Shown: in pieces, positions 18,230 to 26,449 of the stretch | Position numbering within the stretch: the stretch's first letter is position 1 | Layout: each line of letters opens with the position of its first letter | The notes under the pieces: generated by a model | Databases searched by the model: none | What the model was told of the DNA's origin: nothing | The model's input: the letters and a program-made list of their open reading frames with translations, nothing else | Translations under genes and position numbers: made by a program | Assembly: GCA_963698255.1 (NCBI GenBank) | Contig: CAVOQD010000010.1 | Span: 1-64,000 of the forward strand | Reading direction: 5' to 3' | DNA from: JAWKOK01 sp963698255 | GTDB lineage: Bacteria; Chloroflexota; Anaerolineae; Caldilineales; Caldilineaceae | DNA length: 64,000 bases

Positions 18230-19619
18230 CTATTGAGCCACGACACTCGGCAGATAGAACGCATCACAGACATCAACGCCGCTGCCGTTGGGATACGGGT
18301 TGCCCAATCAGGGCCGGGATCGCCTGCTGGGTCGCCAGTAGATTTGTTCCTGTGTCGGGCAGATATTCGAAACTGCCGTCGGGCAACTGCATGCTCAGCA
18401 GAAAATCGACGGGCGTTTTTTCTCCGGCAGATGTCCAGTCCGGTCCCATGGGATTCTGGCCGGCAGCCCAGATGGCCTGGATCGAATAGGCTGTCGAATT
18501 GCCGTCGCTGCCGAATGTCGACGCCGGATTGTAGCCGAAGCCGCCATCGGCGTTCTGCGCGCTCTTGATGAAGGCAAGGCCGTCGATCACTTCGGTTGAA
18601 CTGATCGATTGGCCGGCGCCAATCAGGGCCTGGATGGCCAGCGATGTTGTGTTGGTGTCCGTGCCGAAGGTCTCCATCCATTCCCATCCGCCGTCGGGCA
18701 GTTGCACGTCGATAAGTGTCTGCACAGCCGCGGCCGGTACGTCATCACCGGCGGCCAGCGCGCCGAGCATGGCCCAGGCGTTGAAGCCATTGTGCTTGCT
18801 GTAGGCTCCGATCGACTCGTCGTAGTAGGTGGCAGGGGCTGCATAGCCGACCGGTTGGCAGACCTCGGTGGAGGCCGCACTCATGGCCACCTTGCCCGAG
18901 GCCGCCGCGTTCTCTGCGGCATAGACTGCGCCGTTGGAGAGCAGATAGCCGGCCAGCGTCGACGAATCCTCGGTGACGCTCCAGTCGGACGCCTCCTCTC
19001 GGTTGGCGCCGATGGCCATGGCCGCTTCCATCGAGGAGTTCGGAGCGCCAAAGCCGCCGTCGACCGGGACCTGGACGCCGTGAAGATAGGTCAACGCGTC
19101 CTGCGCGGCCTGGGCGTTGGTGGCCGGTGACATCACGTCACCGAATTCCCCCCAGATCCAGCCTTCGACGGCGCCCGTCTGGCTGATGACGGATGAGTCT
19201 GCACCGACTTGATAGCCTTGCCAGGCATTTCCGTCCCAGTAGTTGTAGCCCCAATATTCGCAGACTTCGCCGCCGTTGCACTGGCAGAAACAATCGTCTG
19301 CCGGGCAGCCGACGCCCTGGATGCTACAGACGCTTGCGCCAAAGTCGCTCATTTGGACGACAACGTCGAGCCCGCTCAGTTCGAGTGCAGTCACGCCGGA
19401 GATGACGCCAGTGAAGTCGATGGGCCGGATGACGGCATCGCCGCCGTCGAATTGCACGATGACATCGGCGGATTTGGTCTCCTGGGCGCTGACTGTTTGC
19501 GGAGTGAGCAACGTCGTGGAAAGCAAGGTCAGGGCGATCAGGGTTGCGGCAAACAGAATGCCTGCCACTGTCCGATTGACCGGACTGATTCTGGTTCTCT
19601 GCTCAGATTGCTGTTTCAT
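18230..19619 (-). CDS. Secreted transcobalamin-like protein: one DUF4430-like domain plus alpha/alpha toroid (3' frameshift)
   Basis: A paralogue of the next gene. It has a signal peptide (IALTLLSTTLLTPQTVSAQ) and one DUF4430-like domain (about residues 50-160: GVTALELSGLDVVVQMSDFG, CSIQGVGCPADDCFCQCNGG, YWGYNYWDGNAWQGY). The toroid (about residues 165-440) carries repeated GG(F/W) turns, for example DVQLPDGGWEWMETFGTDTN and IKSAQNADGGFGYNP. The first frame stops at 18273 after IGQPVSQRQRR. Shifting by one base restores YPNGSGVDVCDAFYLPSVVA to a stop at 18230, matching the paralogue's end, so the true gene reaches 18230. Corrinoid capture is inferred from domains and neighbours. Confidence 0.8.
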
Positions 19620-19837
19620 TGGTGCTTTGATTCCTTTGATGGTTCTTTTTTGCGCTGTTGTTAAAGACTGACAATAAGGTAAATTTTGTCATTTCGAGCG
19701 GAGCGAGAAATCTCGCATTGGCAGTGCTGAGATTCCTCCCTTCGACAGGCTCAGAACAGGCACTCGCTTGGTTCATGGCGCTGTGCAACCGGAATGACAA
19801 CAGGGCACAAGGCGGCTAATCTACCGGCAAGCTGCAC
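19620..19837. other. Intergenic region between the riboswitch-controlled gene and the first toroid gene
   Basis: No gene is seen. It contains TCATTTCGAGCGGAGCGAGA and TTCGACAGGCTCAGAAC, phrases of a common dispersed intergenic element. No clear terminator was found, so readthrough from the riboswitch operon into the secreted-protein genes is possible but not shown. Confidence 0.4.
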
Positions 19838-20230
19838 TCACGCCACCACAACCATCCCCGACGGCACGGCCTCGACCAGCGCATTGGCGTAGGCAGCGCT
19901 GATCTCCTGCCGACGTTGTGCCGTGTGGAAGCCGGCCAGCACCGTCAGATCTGCATCCTGCCGTGCAAGTGTCGTTTTCCATTCCGCCAACGTGGCTCGA
20001 TTGAGATCGTGGATCTGGGGGCGAAGTTCGTTTTGGAGGAAATCACTGGCCTCAACATCTGCAAAAACCTGCTGCCAGCGGGTCAATTGATCGCGGGAGA
20101 GACAATAGACTTGGACTGAGAGGTCGCAGATCAATGCCGTGGTGGCGGCCATTACAGCGCTTTCAAACAGTGGTTTGGAACGATTTCCGGCAGATGCCAG
20201 AGATTTTGGATCGGTCGTTCGCTTTTGCAT
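19838..20230 (-). CDS. Hypothetical protein (130 aa), first gene under the cobalamin riboswitch
   Basis: ATG 20230 follows directly on the T-run of the riboswitch terminator, so this is the first gene under B12 control. The protein starts MQKRTTDPKSLASAG and has ESAVMAATTALICDLSVQVY (one moderately hydrophobic helix, not a clear membrane segment). The rest is soluble and mostly helical, with WQQVFADVEASDFLQNELRP, and ends VEAVPSGMVVVA. No known family is recognised. An upstream extension of the frame through the riboswitch is rejected. Position suggests a role in corrinoid uptake or salvage. Confidence 0.7.
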   Translation of the reverse strand: MQKRTTDPKSLASAGNRSKPLFESAVMAATTALICDLSVQVYCLSRDQLTRWQQVFADVEASDFLQNELRPQIHDLNRATLAEWKTTLARQDADLTVLAGFHTAQRRQEISAAYANALVEAVPSGMVVVA

Positions 20231-20263
20231 AAAAAACACCTTCCTGTGTGTACAAGAAGGTGT
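20231..20263 (-). terminator. Riboswitch terminator hairpin overlapping the translation start
   Basis: Arms ACACCTTC (minus, 20263-20256) and GAAGGTGT (20243-20236) around a 12-base loop, followed by TTTTTT and then the ATG. A competing stem GGTGTGGC / GCCACACC (20293-20286 with 20266-20259) would act as antiterminator. The 3' arm also contains the Shine-Dalgarno-like AGGAAGG. Confidence 0.75.
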
Positions 20264-20474
20264 GGCACGGCTGATCAGGCCAGGCGCCACACCCCTAACC
20301 GCGAGAGTGTCGGCACTTGCAGAGGCGGGCGGCCTGACTTCCCGACACGGTTTGCTGGAATTGAGCAAACCCTGTCGAGTTACAGTTGCGGGACAGTGCT
20401 GGACTTACACCAGCTTCGCCATTGCTACCCTAGCCATCCGGGGCGTCGGGTACCTGTGCAAATGATATTCAATT
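20236..20474 (-). ncRNA. Cobalamin (AdoCbl-type) riboswitch
   Basis: On the minus strand the leader carries the conserved cobalamin aptamer core: GGATGGCTAGGGTAGCAATGG, then GGTGTAAGTCCAGCACTGTC and CCCGCAACTGTAA. A long side stem follows (GACAGGGTTTGCT/AGCAAACCGTGTC), then the B12-box-like GGGAAGTCAGGCCGCCCGCC. The aptamer covers about 20462-20311 and the expression platform 20310-20236. Platform hairpins allow a terminator/antiterminator switch. High B12 should stop expression of the 130-aa gene and possibly the whole uptake operon. Confidence 0.9.
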
Positions 20475-20481
20475 GAGAGTC

Positions 20482-20511
20482 AGTATACAGCCCATGGTTG
20501 AAAACTGTCAA
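20482..20511 (-). promoter_or_regulatory. Promoter of the riboswitch transcript
   Basis: On the minus strand TTGACA (20511-20506), 18 bases, TATACT (20487-20482). Transcription would start about 20475, immediately before the riboswitch. It lies in the gap after cobT, so the uptake operon can be transcribed independently of cobT. Confidence 0.7.
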
Positions 20512-20544
20512 AGCCGGTGTTGGATTCAGAATGGCAAAGCTTTT

Positions 20545-21603
20545 CTACTCCTCTTGCCCAGACACACCGGCATCGGCAAACGTCGCCATCTCGTTGAGGA
20601 TCTTGCCGGACGCCTCCAGGATCGACATGGCCAGCGCGCCGCCCGTGCCTTCGCCCAGTCGCAGATCCAGGTCGAGCAGCGGCTCCAGTTGCAGCCATTC
20701 CAACATGATGCCGTGGCCTCGCTCCATAGAATGGTGCGCGGCGAACAAATAGTCGCGTACCTGCGGCGCCAGGCCCACCGCGATCATGGCCGCGGCTGTG
20801 GAGATGAAGCCGTCGACCACGATGGGGTGTCCGTTGGCCGCTGTCGCCAGGATGGCCCCGGCCAGCCCGGCGATCTCAAAACCGCCGACCTTGGTCAGCA
20901 CGTCCAGCGCATCGTTCGGGTCCGGCCGGTTGACCGCCAGCCCGCGGCGCACGGCATCGATCTTGCGCGCCAGCCCGTCGTCGTCCACGCCCGTGCCGCG
21001 CCCGACGATCTCTGCCGGATCTTGGCCGGTGAAGGCCGCGGCGATGGCCGCCGACGGCGTCGTGTTGCCGATGCCCATGTCGCCCGTGCCCAGCACGTCC
21101 AGGCCCAGCGCCAGTTGCGTTTCGACCACCGAAACGCCGGCCAGGATGGCCTCGTTCGCCTGCTCGCGTGTCATGGCCGGCCCTTGCACGAAGTTGCGTG
21201 TGCCGGGCGCAATGTGATGCACGATCAGGTCAGGGTGGTCGCCGCAATCGCCGGCCACGCCCATATCGACTACTACCACGCGCGCACCCACATGCCGCGC
21301 CAGCACGCTGATGGCCGCGCCGCCGTGCAGAATGTTGGCCACCATCTGCACGGTGACGGCCTGGGGAAAGGCGCTGACGCCCTCGTCCACCACGCCGTGA
21401 TCGCCGGCCATGACCGTGAAGACTTTGTCCGTGAGCGAAAAGTCGGTGCGGCCATAGATGCCGGCCAGCCGGATGGAGATTGTCTCCAGCTTGCCCAGAC
21501 TGCCTGCCGGCTTGGTCAGCATGTTTTGACGGGCGGCCGCCGCTTCCATGGCCTCCAGGTCTAGCGGTTGAATTCGTTCGATCAGCGTTTCGATTTGGGT
21601 CAT
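20545..21603 (-). CDS. cobT: Nicotinate-nucleotide--dimethylbenzimidazole phosphoribosyltransferase
   Basis: Activates the lower ligand base to alpha-ribazole phosphate for CobS. The 352 residues show KPAGSLGKLE near the N-terminus, VMAGDHGVVDEGVSAFPQ, GGAAISVLARHVGA, GTGDMGIGNTTPSAA (phosphate-binding loop), GFEIAGLAGAILATAA, VDGFISTAAA, and the C-terminal LEPLLDLDLRLGEGTGGALA, whose Glu is the catalytic base. The start is ATG 21603 (MTQIETLI); the longer frame enters a repeat. Its leader contains a degraded copy of a riboswitch 3' end. Confidence 0.95.
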   Translation of the reverse strand: MTQIETLIERIQPLDLEAMEAAAARQNMLTKPAGSLGKLETISIRLAGIYGRTDFSLTDKVFTVMAGDHGVVDEGVSAFPQAVTVQMVANILHGGAAISVLARHVGARVVVVDMGVAGDCGDHPDLIVHHIAPGTRNFVQGPAMTREQANEAILAGVSVVETQLALGLDVLGTGDMGIGNTTPSAAIAAAFTGQDPAEIVGRGTGVDDDGLARKIDAVRRGLAVNRPDPNDALDVLTKVGGFEIAGLAGAILATAANGHPIVVDGFISTAAAMIAVGLAPQVRDYLFAAHHSMERGHGIMLEWLQLEPLLDLDLRLGEGTGGALAMSILEASGKILNEMATFADAGVSGQEE

Positions 21604-21689
21604 GTGTTTCCTGTTTTCTGATGGTCTTTTTTTGCCACAGATGAACACAAATGGGCACGGATGGGGCCCAGATACTCACGGAGGGTTTC

Positions 21690-21778
21690 TCAATAAAAAC
21701 ACTTTCCTGCAAAACAAGAAGGTGCGACACGGCTCATCCAGCCCGGAGCCACACTCCTTACCATAGGAGTGTCGGCAC
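21690..21778 (-). other. Truncated cobalamin-riboswitch relic upstream of cobT
   Basis: This closely resembles the expression platform and 3' end of the riboswitch at 20.3 kb. Shared words in the same order on the plus strand are AAAAACAC-TTCCTG, AAGAAGGTG, CACGGCT, CCACAC and GAGTGTCGGCAC. The aptamer core with the CCCGCAACTGT region is missing; its place is taken by a palindromic repeat starting at 21786. The terminator stem has an A-C mismatch. It probably no longer senses B12. Confidence 0.65.
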
Positions 21779-21785
21779 GACGTTT

Positions 21786-21857
21786 GTAGTACGACATTTA
21801 TGTCGTAGCCTTTTGTGCCAGTCAAGTTGGGCTGCTACGACACAAACGTCGTGCTAC
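21786..21857. repeat. Intergenic inverted repeat, ACGACATTTATGTCGT family (copy 1)
   Basis: Arms 21786-21809 and 21834-21857, GTAGTACGACATTTATGTCG type, are imperfectly inverted. Each arm contains the self-palindrome ACGACATTTATGTCGT or its variant. It lies between meaB and the riboswitch relic; a better-preserved copy is at 43146-43223. Confidence 0.65.
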
Positions 21858-21872
21858 CGAATCGACTACCCA

Positions 21873-23000
21873 CTACCCGTCCTGCACCGCGGCCAACAAT
21901 GCCCGTGCGGCAGCGGTGGCTGTCATGTCGCCGTCCTTGACCGCCTGCTCGATGGCGGGCAGCCGCGCAGCCACCGCGGGGTGGCTGTAGAAATAGGCCC
22001 GCAACTGCTCGTCGACCAACGTGTGCAGCCACTCGGTCTTCTGCTGCTGACGCCGGGCCTGAAAGACGCCCGACGCCCCGGTCATCTCCCGGAAACGCTC
22101 GACCACGGTCCAGAGATTGGTCACGCCCTCGCCGCTCAGCGCCGAGCAGGTGTAGGCCTGGGTGCGCCAGCCTTCGGTGGCCGGCGTCAGATAGTGGAGC
22201 GCCCGGTTGTATTCGACACGCGCGGCCTGGGCCTGGATCAGCTTGTCGCCGTCGGCCTTGTTGATGGCGATGGCGTCGGCCAGCTCGACCACGCCCTTTT
22301 TGATGCCCTGCAACTCGTCGCCGCCGCCGGGGATGAGGACCAGCAGGAAGAAGTCGACCATGGAGCGCACAGTGATTTCGCTCTGGCCGGTGCCCACCGT
22401 CTCGATGAGCACCACGTCGAAGCCGGCGGCCTCGCAGACGAGCATGGTCTCGCGCGTCTTGCGCGCCACGCCGCCCAACATGCCGCCGGTGGGCGATGGG
22501 CGAATGAAGGCCTCGTGCCGGCGTGAGAGCTGCTCCATGCGCGTCTTGTCGCCCAGGATGCTGCCGCGGGTGACGCTGCTGGTCGGGTCCACGGCCAGCA
22601 CCGCGATACTGTGCCCCTGCTCGACCAGGTCCAGACCCAGCGCCTCGATCAGCGTGCTCTTGCCCGCGCCGGGCACGCCGGTGATGCCCACGCGCACTGC
22701 CTTGCCGGTGTGGGGCAGCAGGCGACGCAGCACCTCCTGTGCCTTGTCAAAATGGGCCGGCGCATTGCTCTCCACCAGCGTGATGGTGCGCGCCAGCACC
22801 GTGCGGTCGCCGGCCAGCACGCCGGCCACGTGCTCGTCGACCGTGAGTTGGCGTCTTCGTTGATTGCTTGAGCCGGCATTGTCACGCGGCTGCGGTTGCA
22901 GCCCGTCGTGCCCGCCGATGACGCCCTGGAGCACGCGCGTGGCGAACTCGTCGCCGGCGTCGTCGGGGGTCCATTCGGGTACAGTGGGTTTGTTGGTCAT
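21873..23000 (-). CDS. meaB: Methylmalonyl-CoA mutase-associated GTPase MeaB (ArgK family)
   Basis: A 375-residue G3E-family P-loop GTPase that loads AdoCbl into methylmalonyl-CoA mutase and protects or ejects damaged cofactor. It shows ITGVPGAGKSTLIEALG (Walker A), VLAVDPTSSVTRGSILGDKTRM, FIRPSPTGGMLGGVARKTRE, VLIETVGTGQSE (Walker B/switch III region) and INKADGDK (NKxD). About 45 N-terminal residues before the conserved domain are low in similarity. It heads the cobalamin block and links it to the mutase genes at the left end of the window. Confidence 0.95.
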   Translation of the reverse strand: MTNKPTVPEWTPDDAGDEFATRVLQGVIGGHDGLQPQPRDNAGSSNQRRRQLTVDEHVAGVLAGDRTVLARTITLVESNAPAHFDKAQEVLRRLLPHTGKAVRVGITGVPGAGKSTLIEALGLDLVEQGHSIAVLAVDPTSSVTRGSILGDKTRMEQLSRRHEAFIRPSPTGGMLGGVARKTRETMLVCEAAGFDVVLIETVGTGQSEITVRSMVDFFLLVLIPGGGDELQGIKKGVVELADAIAINKADGDKLIQAQAARVEYNRALHYLTPATEGWRTQAYTCSALSGEGVTNLWTVVERFREMTGASGVFQARRQQQKTEWLHTLVDEQLRAYFYSHPAVAARLPAIEQAVKDGDMTATAAARALLAAVQDG

Positions 23001-23008
23001 GGCAGAAA

Positions 23009-23204
23009 TGGATTCACCGCGGATTTGGCGGATGGTCGCGGATCTTTTCGGGAAAGACTACAACGGATTTGGACAGGGAACGGATTATCGTCTGGTTGGC
23101 GAGGTGTTTCGTTCTGTCCCGACATCTCAGCCGATGCGAAACCAAATCCGTTTCTGTCAGAATTCCGTTGCCGTGATTTTCACCGCCGAATTGTAGCGGA
23201 TGTG
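23009..23204. repeat. Composite repeat-rich intergenic region upstream of meaB
   Basis: It contains CACCGCGGATTTGGCGGATG, ACAACGGATTTGGACAGGGA and, near the right end, CACCGCCGAATTGTAGCGGA. These are pieces of the two palindromic families seen at 4.0 and 8.6 kb. No gene is seen. Confidence 0.45.
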
Positions 23205-23228
23205 GGGCGGAAAGGGAAAGGCCGAGGA

Positions 23229-23600
23229 TCATTTCTTGATGTACTGAACACCGGGGAAATTTTTGAAATCGGAATCCTGCGTCCAGACAATTGCATTGTG
23301 GGCGCGGGCAGTTGCCAAGATAATGCTGTCCGCCATTGGGAGTTGATGATCGCTTGAGATTTTGGCGGCCATCATAGCGAGGGTGTCGTCAAGGACTACG
23401 ACATGGCCTTGTTGCATATGTGCTGCCGCCTTTAGCGCCTCGTTTTCGCCACGCTGAAGCAGGATGCGCTTGAAGACCTCGTAGATCACGATCGCCGGAA
23501 CAATGAGTGAATCGACATCTTCGATGGCATCAGCGAAAAAGTCGGCATTGACATCATCACCGAAGAACTCAAGCCATCCGGAGGAATCAACAACATTCAT
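23229..23600 (-). CDS. vapC: PIN-domain ribonuclease toxin VapC
   Basis: A 123-residue PIN-fold endoribonuclease. Catalytic acidic residues are visible: Asp in MNVVDSSGWLEFF, Glu in IYEVFKR, Asp in QLPMADSIILATA and Asp in IVWTQDSDF. The family cleaves tRNA or rRNA when free of its antitoxin. Its ATG overlaps the stop of the AbrB-type antitoxin gene upstream (ATGA), the usual VapBC layout. All catalytic positions are kept, so it should be active. Confidence 0.92.
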   Translation of the reverse strand: MNVVDSSGWLEFFGDDVNADFFADAIEDVDSLIVPAIVIYEVFKRILLQRGENEALKAAAHMQQGHVVVLDDTLAMMAAKISSDHQLPMADSIILATARAHNAIVWTQDSDFKNFPGVQYIKK

Positions 23601-23803
23601 ATACGATCCGGCTCGCGTTCTATCTGTGTATCGATGCCACGCACAAAGCCGCGCATCTCGCGCATGGGGCGAAGTGGAATCAATTCGATGCGATCTCCAT
23701 AGGAGATCATCTGGATTTTCTGCCCTGGTTGAATATTGTGGGCTTTACGGACAGCCGCTGGGATAACAACTTGGTACTTGGGTGACACAGTTACAGTATC
23801 CAT
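23597..23803 (-). CDS. vapB: AbrB/MazE-type antitoxin VapB
   Basis: A 68-residue swapped-hairpin AbrB DNA-binding protein. VTVSPKYQVVIPAAVRKAHN is the standard N-terminal AbrB motif, followed by GQKIQMISYGDRIELIPLRP. The C-terminal tail (MREMRGFVRGIDTQIEREPD) would wrap the toxin. AAGGAGAT precedes the ATG. It is expected to repress its own promoter together with VapC. Confidence 0.92.
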   Translation of the reverse strand: MDTVTVSPKYQVVIPAAVRKAHNIQPGQKIQMISYGDRIELIPLRPMREMRGFVRGIDTQIEREPDRI

Positions 23804-23869
23804 ACGATCTCCTTATCGAACAGTTAAACGTAGCACGCTAATTTATTCTATCAGGAATCTGCCGCGGAA

Positions 23870-25998
23870 TCAATGATCGATCTGCGCCCTGTTTGCCCAA
23901 ATCGAGTTCGCCGGCAAGAGCAACCGCTCCTCGATCTCACTGCGATTGGCGACCGTCGCCAGTTGGAGGCAATCGATCAGCAGCGTCGTACCCTTCAGAT
24001 AACCGTACATAGATATCGACCTGCTCGTTGTTCCAGTCGATTGCAGCCAGTCGCTCTTTGTCTTGTTCATCAACCTGTTGCAGGTAGCGGATCCCCGACA
24101 GGTCACGAGATGACTCAACGATCGCTCTCAATTGTTGCCGAAAATCCGCCCACGCTTCTCTGTCTCCTCCGTCGAGGGTACCCTCAGATCATTCAGTGCA
24201 TCATGCAGATCTCTCAACTCCAGGTCTTGACATCGTCGTTTGATACGGTGCGAGGTCGAGGGCGAAAGCGTAAGCCATGTCGAGGTCGAGGGCGCTTTTG
24301 AAGTAGAGGTCGAGGTCGAGGTCGCTGTCAAGGATGAGGACACGCTCGAGGTCGAGTTTGAGTTTGAGGGTGCGAACGCGGTCGACGATGCGGGCGACGT
24401 TTGAGGGCGAGAGCGAGGAACCATGCCCTCAACGAAACCAGCCTGTAGGCCTTTTTCGTTGCGACAACCGACTGCTTGGCTTTCTCATTTGCCCAGTCAA
24501 GTAGGCACTCGATCGGTTCGACATCGGCCGCCATCCGCTGCAACCGCTCGACAAAGAGGTTGAAGAAGTTCTCTGCATCCTTGCGGCGCAGCGAACTCGC
24601 GGTCAGCAGGAAAATCTCGCGCCACTGATCCTCGCCCATGTGGTCCAGCAGCCGCTCCAGGCTGCCGTGTTGGATATTCTCCTTGATATCGCGGGCCGTG
24701 AAATATTCCTGAAAAGAGAGATGGGGCAGTGAATAGAGCCGGGGTGTCTGCTGCACGAAGAGGCCGTGGCGGGCGGCCATGTCATCGAGCACCAGTCCGC
24801 CGTCCACGCCGGGGCTGATGCCGGGCAGCGCTTCCAGGTAGTCGCGGATGCGGTCGCCCCACTCCTGCCGTGTCAACAGATATTCGCCGTTGTTGAAGGC
24901 ATCGGCCGCCACTTCGGTCATCAAATCCCACTTGTAGCCCAGTTCCAACCCTGCGTAGACCTCCTGGCCACGGCGGATACCCCGGTCCGCGTCCCACTTG
25001 CGCAACAGGGCTTCGATGGCCTGGTAGTAGATATCGACGCGGCGTGACGGGAAGGAAAGGGTCTCCTCGTAGGCGATGGCCAGCAAGGTCAGCAGGATGG
25101 GTGTGCGCGCCAGCTCGCGCAGCCCTTTGTGGCGCTCTTCATGCAATTCCTCGACGCAGTCGGTGGCCAGCTCGTGCTTGTCGCCAAACCAGTTCTTGAG
25201 GTAGCGCTCGATCTGATTGTCGCTGAAGGGCGCCATTTTCACGTAGCGAAGACGGCGTTCGTGGAAGGTGTAGTCAGCGGCGGCAATGCGGCAGGAGATC
25301 ACATATTGGCAACGGTCGTACTTGCGCATGAAGTCGTGCATCTCGGCCACGAGGATGCTACGCTGGTCTTCGTCGGTGGCGACCTCGTCCAGTGCGTCCC
25401 AGAGCAGCAATGCCCGGCCCGAACGCAGCAGGAAATCAACGATCGTATCGGCCTCGGGAAAGCCGCAGACGTTTAACTCATGTTTGACTGACTCGTAGAG
25501 CGAACGGTCCGTGCGCGCATGTTGGCGCAGGGTGATAAAGATGGGGATTCGTGTCGGCGCGTCGTCCTGGCGACGCAACTCGCCGCGTGCGGCCTTGATA
25601 GCCGCCATCTTGAGAAAGGTGGTTTTGCCCGCGCCCGGATCACCCAGGATGAAAAGATCATCGCCGTCGGCCACCAAGGGCCAGCCGTTCTGCCGCTTGT
25701 CGGGATCGTAGCTAAGATCGCGCCGAATGTAGAGTTGTGAGAGTTGATCTTCGGCGAATTGGAAGTAGGCATCTTCCTGGTCCAACACATGGACGTAGGT
25801 ATAGATATCGTCGATGGGCACGTAGCGGTCTTTGCCGAAGATGGGCAGCCGACCGTAGTCGCACTCGATCTTGTCGGCATACTGGCCGGCCGCGCGTTGC
25901 CAGCGGGCCGCGTCCCAGCCCAGTTGCACGCCGGATTCGATGGCGTCTTTGCCGAATTTGTCGGCCAGCCAGAGGAATGTGGCTAGGATTGGGGTCAT
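23870..25998 (-). CDS. NACHT-domain STAND NTPase with Asp-Leu repeat C-terminus, frame-disrupted
   Basis: A signal-transduction NTPase of roughly 700 residues. The first frame (25998 to about 24430) has an N-terminal helical region, the P-loop FILGDPGAGKTTFLKMAAIK near residue 120, Walker B ALLLWDALDEVATDEDQR, SCRIAAADYTF, and the winged-helix/HTH part (RTPILLTLLAIAYEE ... LPHLSFQEYFTARD). After a shift near 24430 the protein continues as a Leu/Asp repeat (LILDSDLDLDLYFKSALDLD). Further shifts near 24230, 24140 and 24000 lead through QLRAIVESSRDLSGIRYL to a stop at 23870. NACHT proteins of this kind are often anti-phage sensors. It lies between two VapBC modules. Confidence 0.8.
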
Positions 25999-26039
25999 CG
26001 GTTTTGGCTCCTGATCAACGCGTTACCAGATGTCGCACT

Positions 26040-26447
26040 CTATGGTTCTATTCTTGAGACGGTCTCGATTTTATCGAAATCCTGGTCATAGCTATACAGC
26101 TCGTCGATGCCCTGCCGTTCCATTGACGCTGCGGACATCGCATCCTCGAAATCAATATTGTGATCACGATACAATTGTAGGGCGCGGAAGTATGTTCGCT
26201 TGTGCGACAGTTTCAATCCTTGCAAAGCAAGAATCGCGTAGAGCCGATCGTAGATTTCCTGCCTCGAAAGGCCGTACATCTGATTGGATGAGAGGACATA
26301 CACAACTTCAGCAACGACAGATTCTGAGGTTGTGATCTCTGCGTCGCCGCTTTGGGCCAACTTGAACAGTTGGCGGCAACGACCCGACTTTTCTGGATCG
26401 TCTCCGGTCAAATAGCGAATGAAAATGTTGGTGTCGACGAATTGCAT
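26040..26447 (-). CDS. vapC: PIN-domain ribonuclease toxin VapC (second module)
   Basis: A 135-residue PIN nuclease. MQFVDTNIFIRYLTGDDPEK at the N-terminus, SESVVAEVVYVLSS, NIDFEDAMSAASME and SYDQDFDKI supply the conserved Asp/Glu set. The antitoxin gene ends 2 bases upstream of its ATG. It lies directly downstream (on the same strand) of the VapB gene and upstream of the NACHT gene, which begins 42 bases further on and might be cotranscribed with it. Confidence 0.92.
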   Translation of the reverse strand: MQFVDTNIFIRYLTGDDPEKSGRCRQLFKLAQSGDAEITTSESVVAEVVYVLSSNQMYGLSRQEIYDRLYAILALQGLKLSHKRTYFRALQLYRDHNIDFEDAMSAASMERQGIDELYSYDQDFDKIETVSRIEP

Positions 26448-26449
26448 GG

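Noticed and set aside
19838..20368. Start of the 130-aa gene at 20368
   Set aside because: That extension is translated riboswitch sequence; ATG 20230 follows the terminator T-run.
24250..24360. GTCGAG/CTCGAC periodic tract as a tandem DNA repeat or CRISPR-like array
   Set aside because: No spacers and no fixed repeat unit; read on the minus strand it encodes the Asp-Leu repeat of the NACHT protein.
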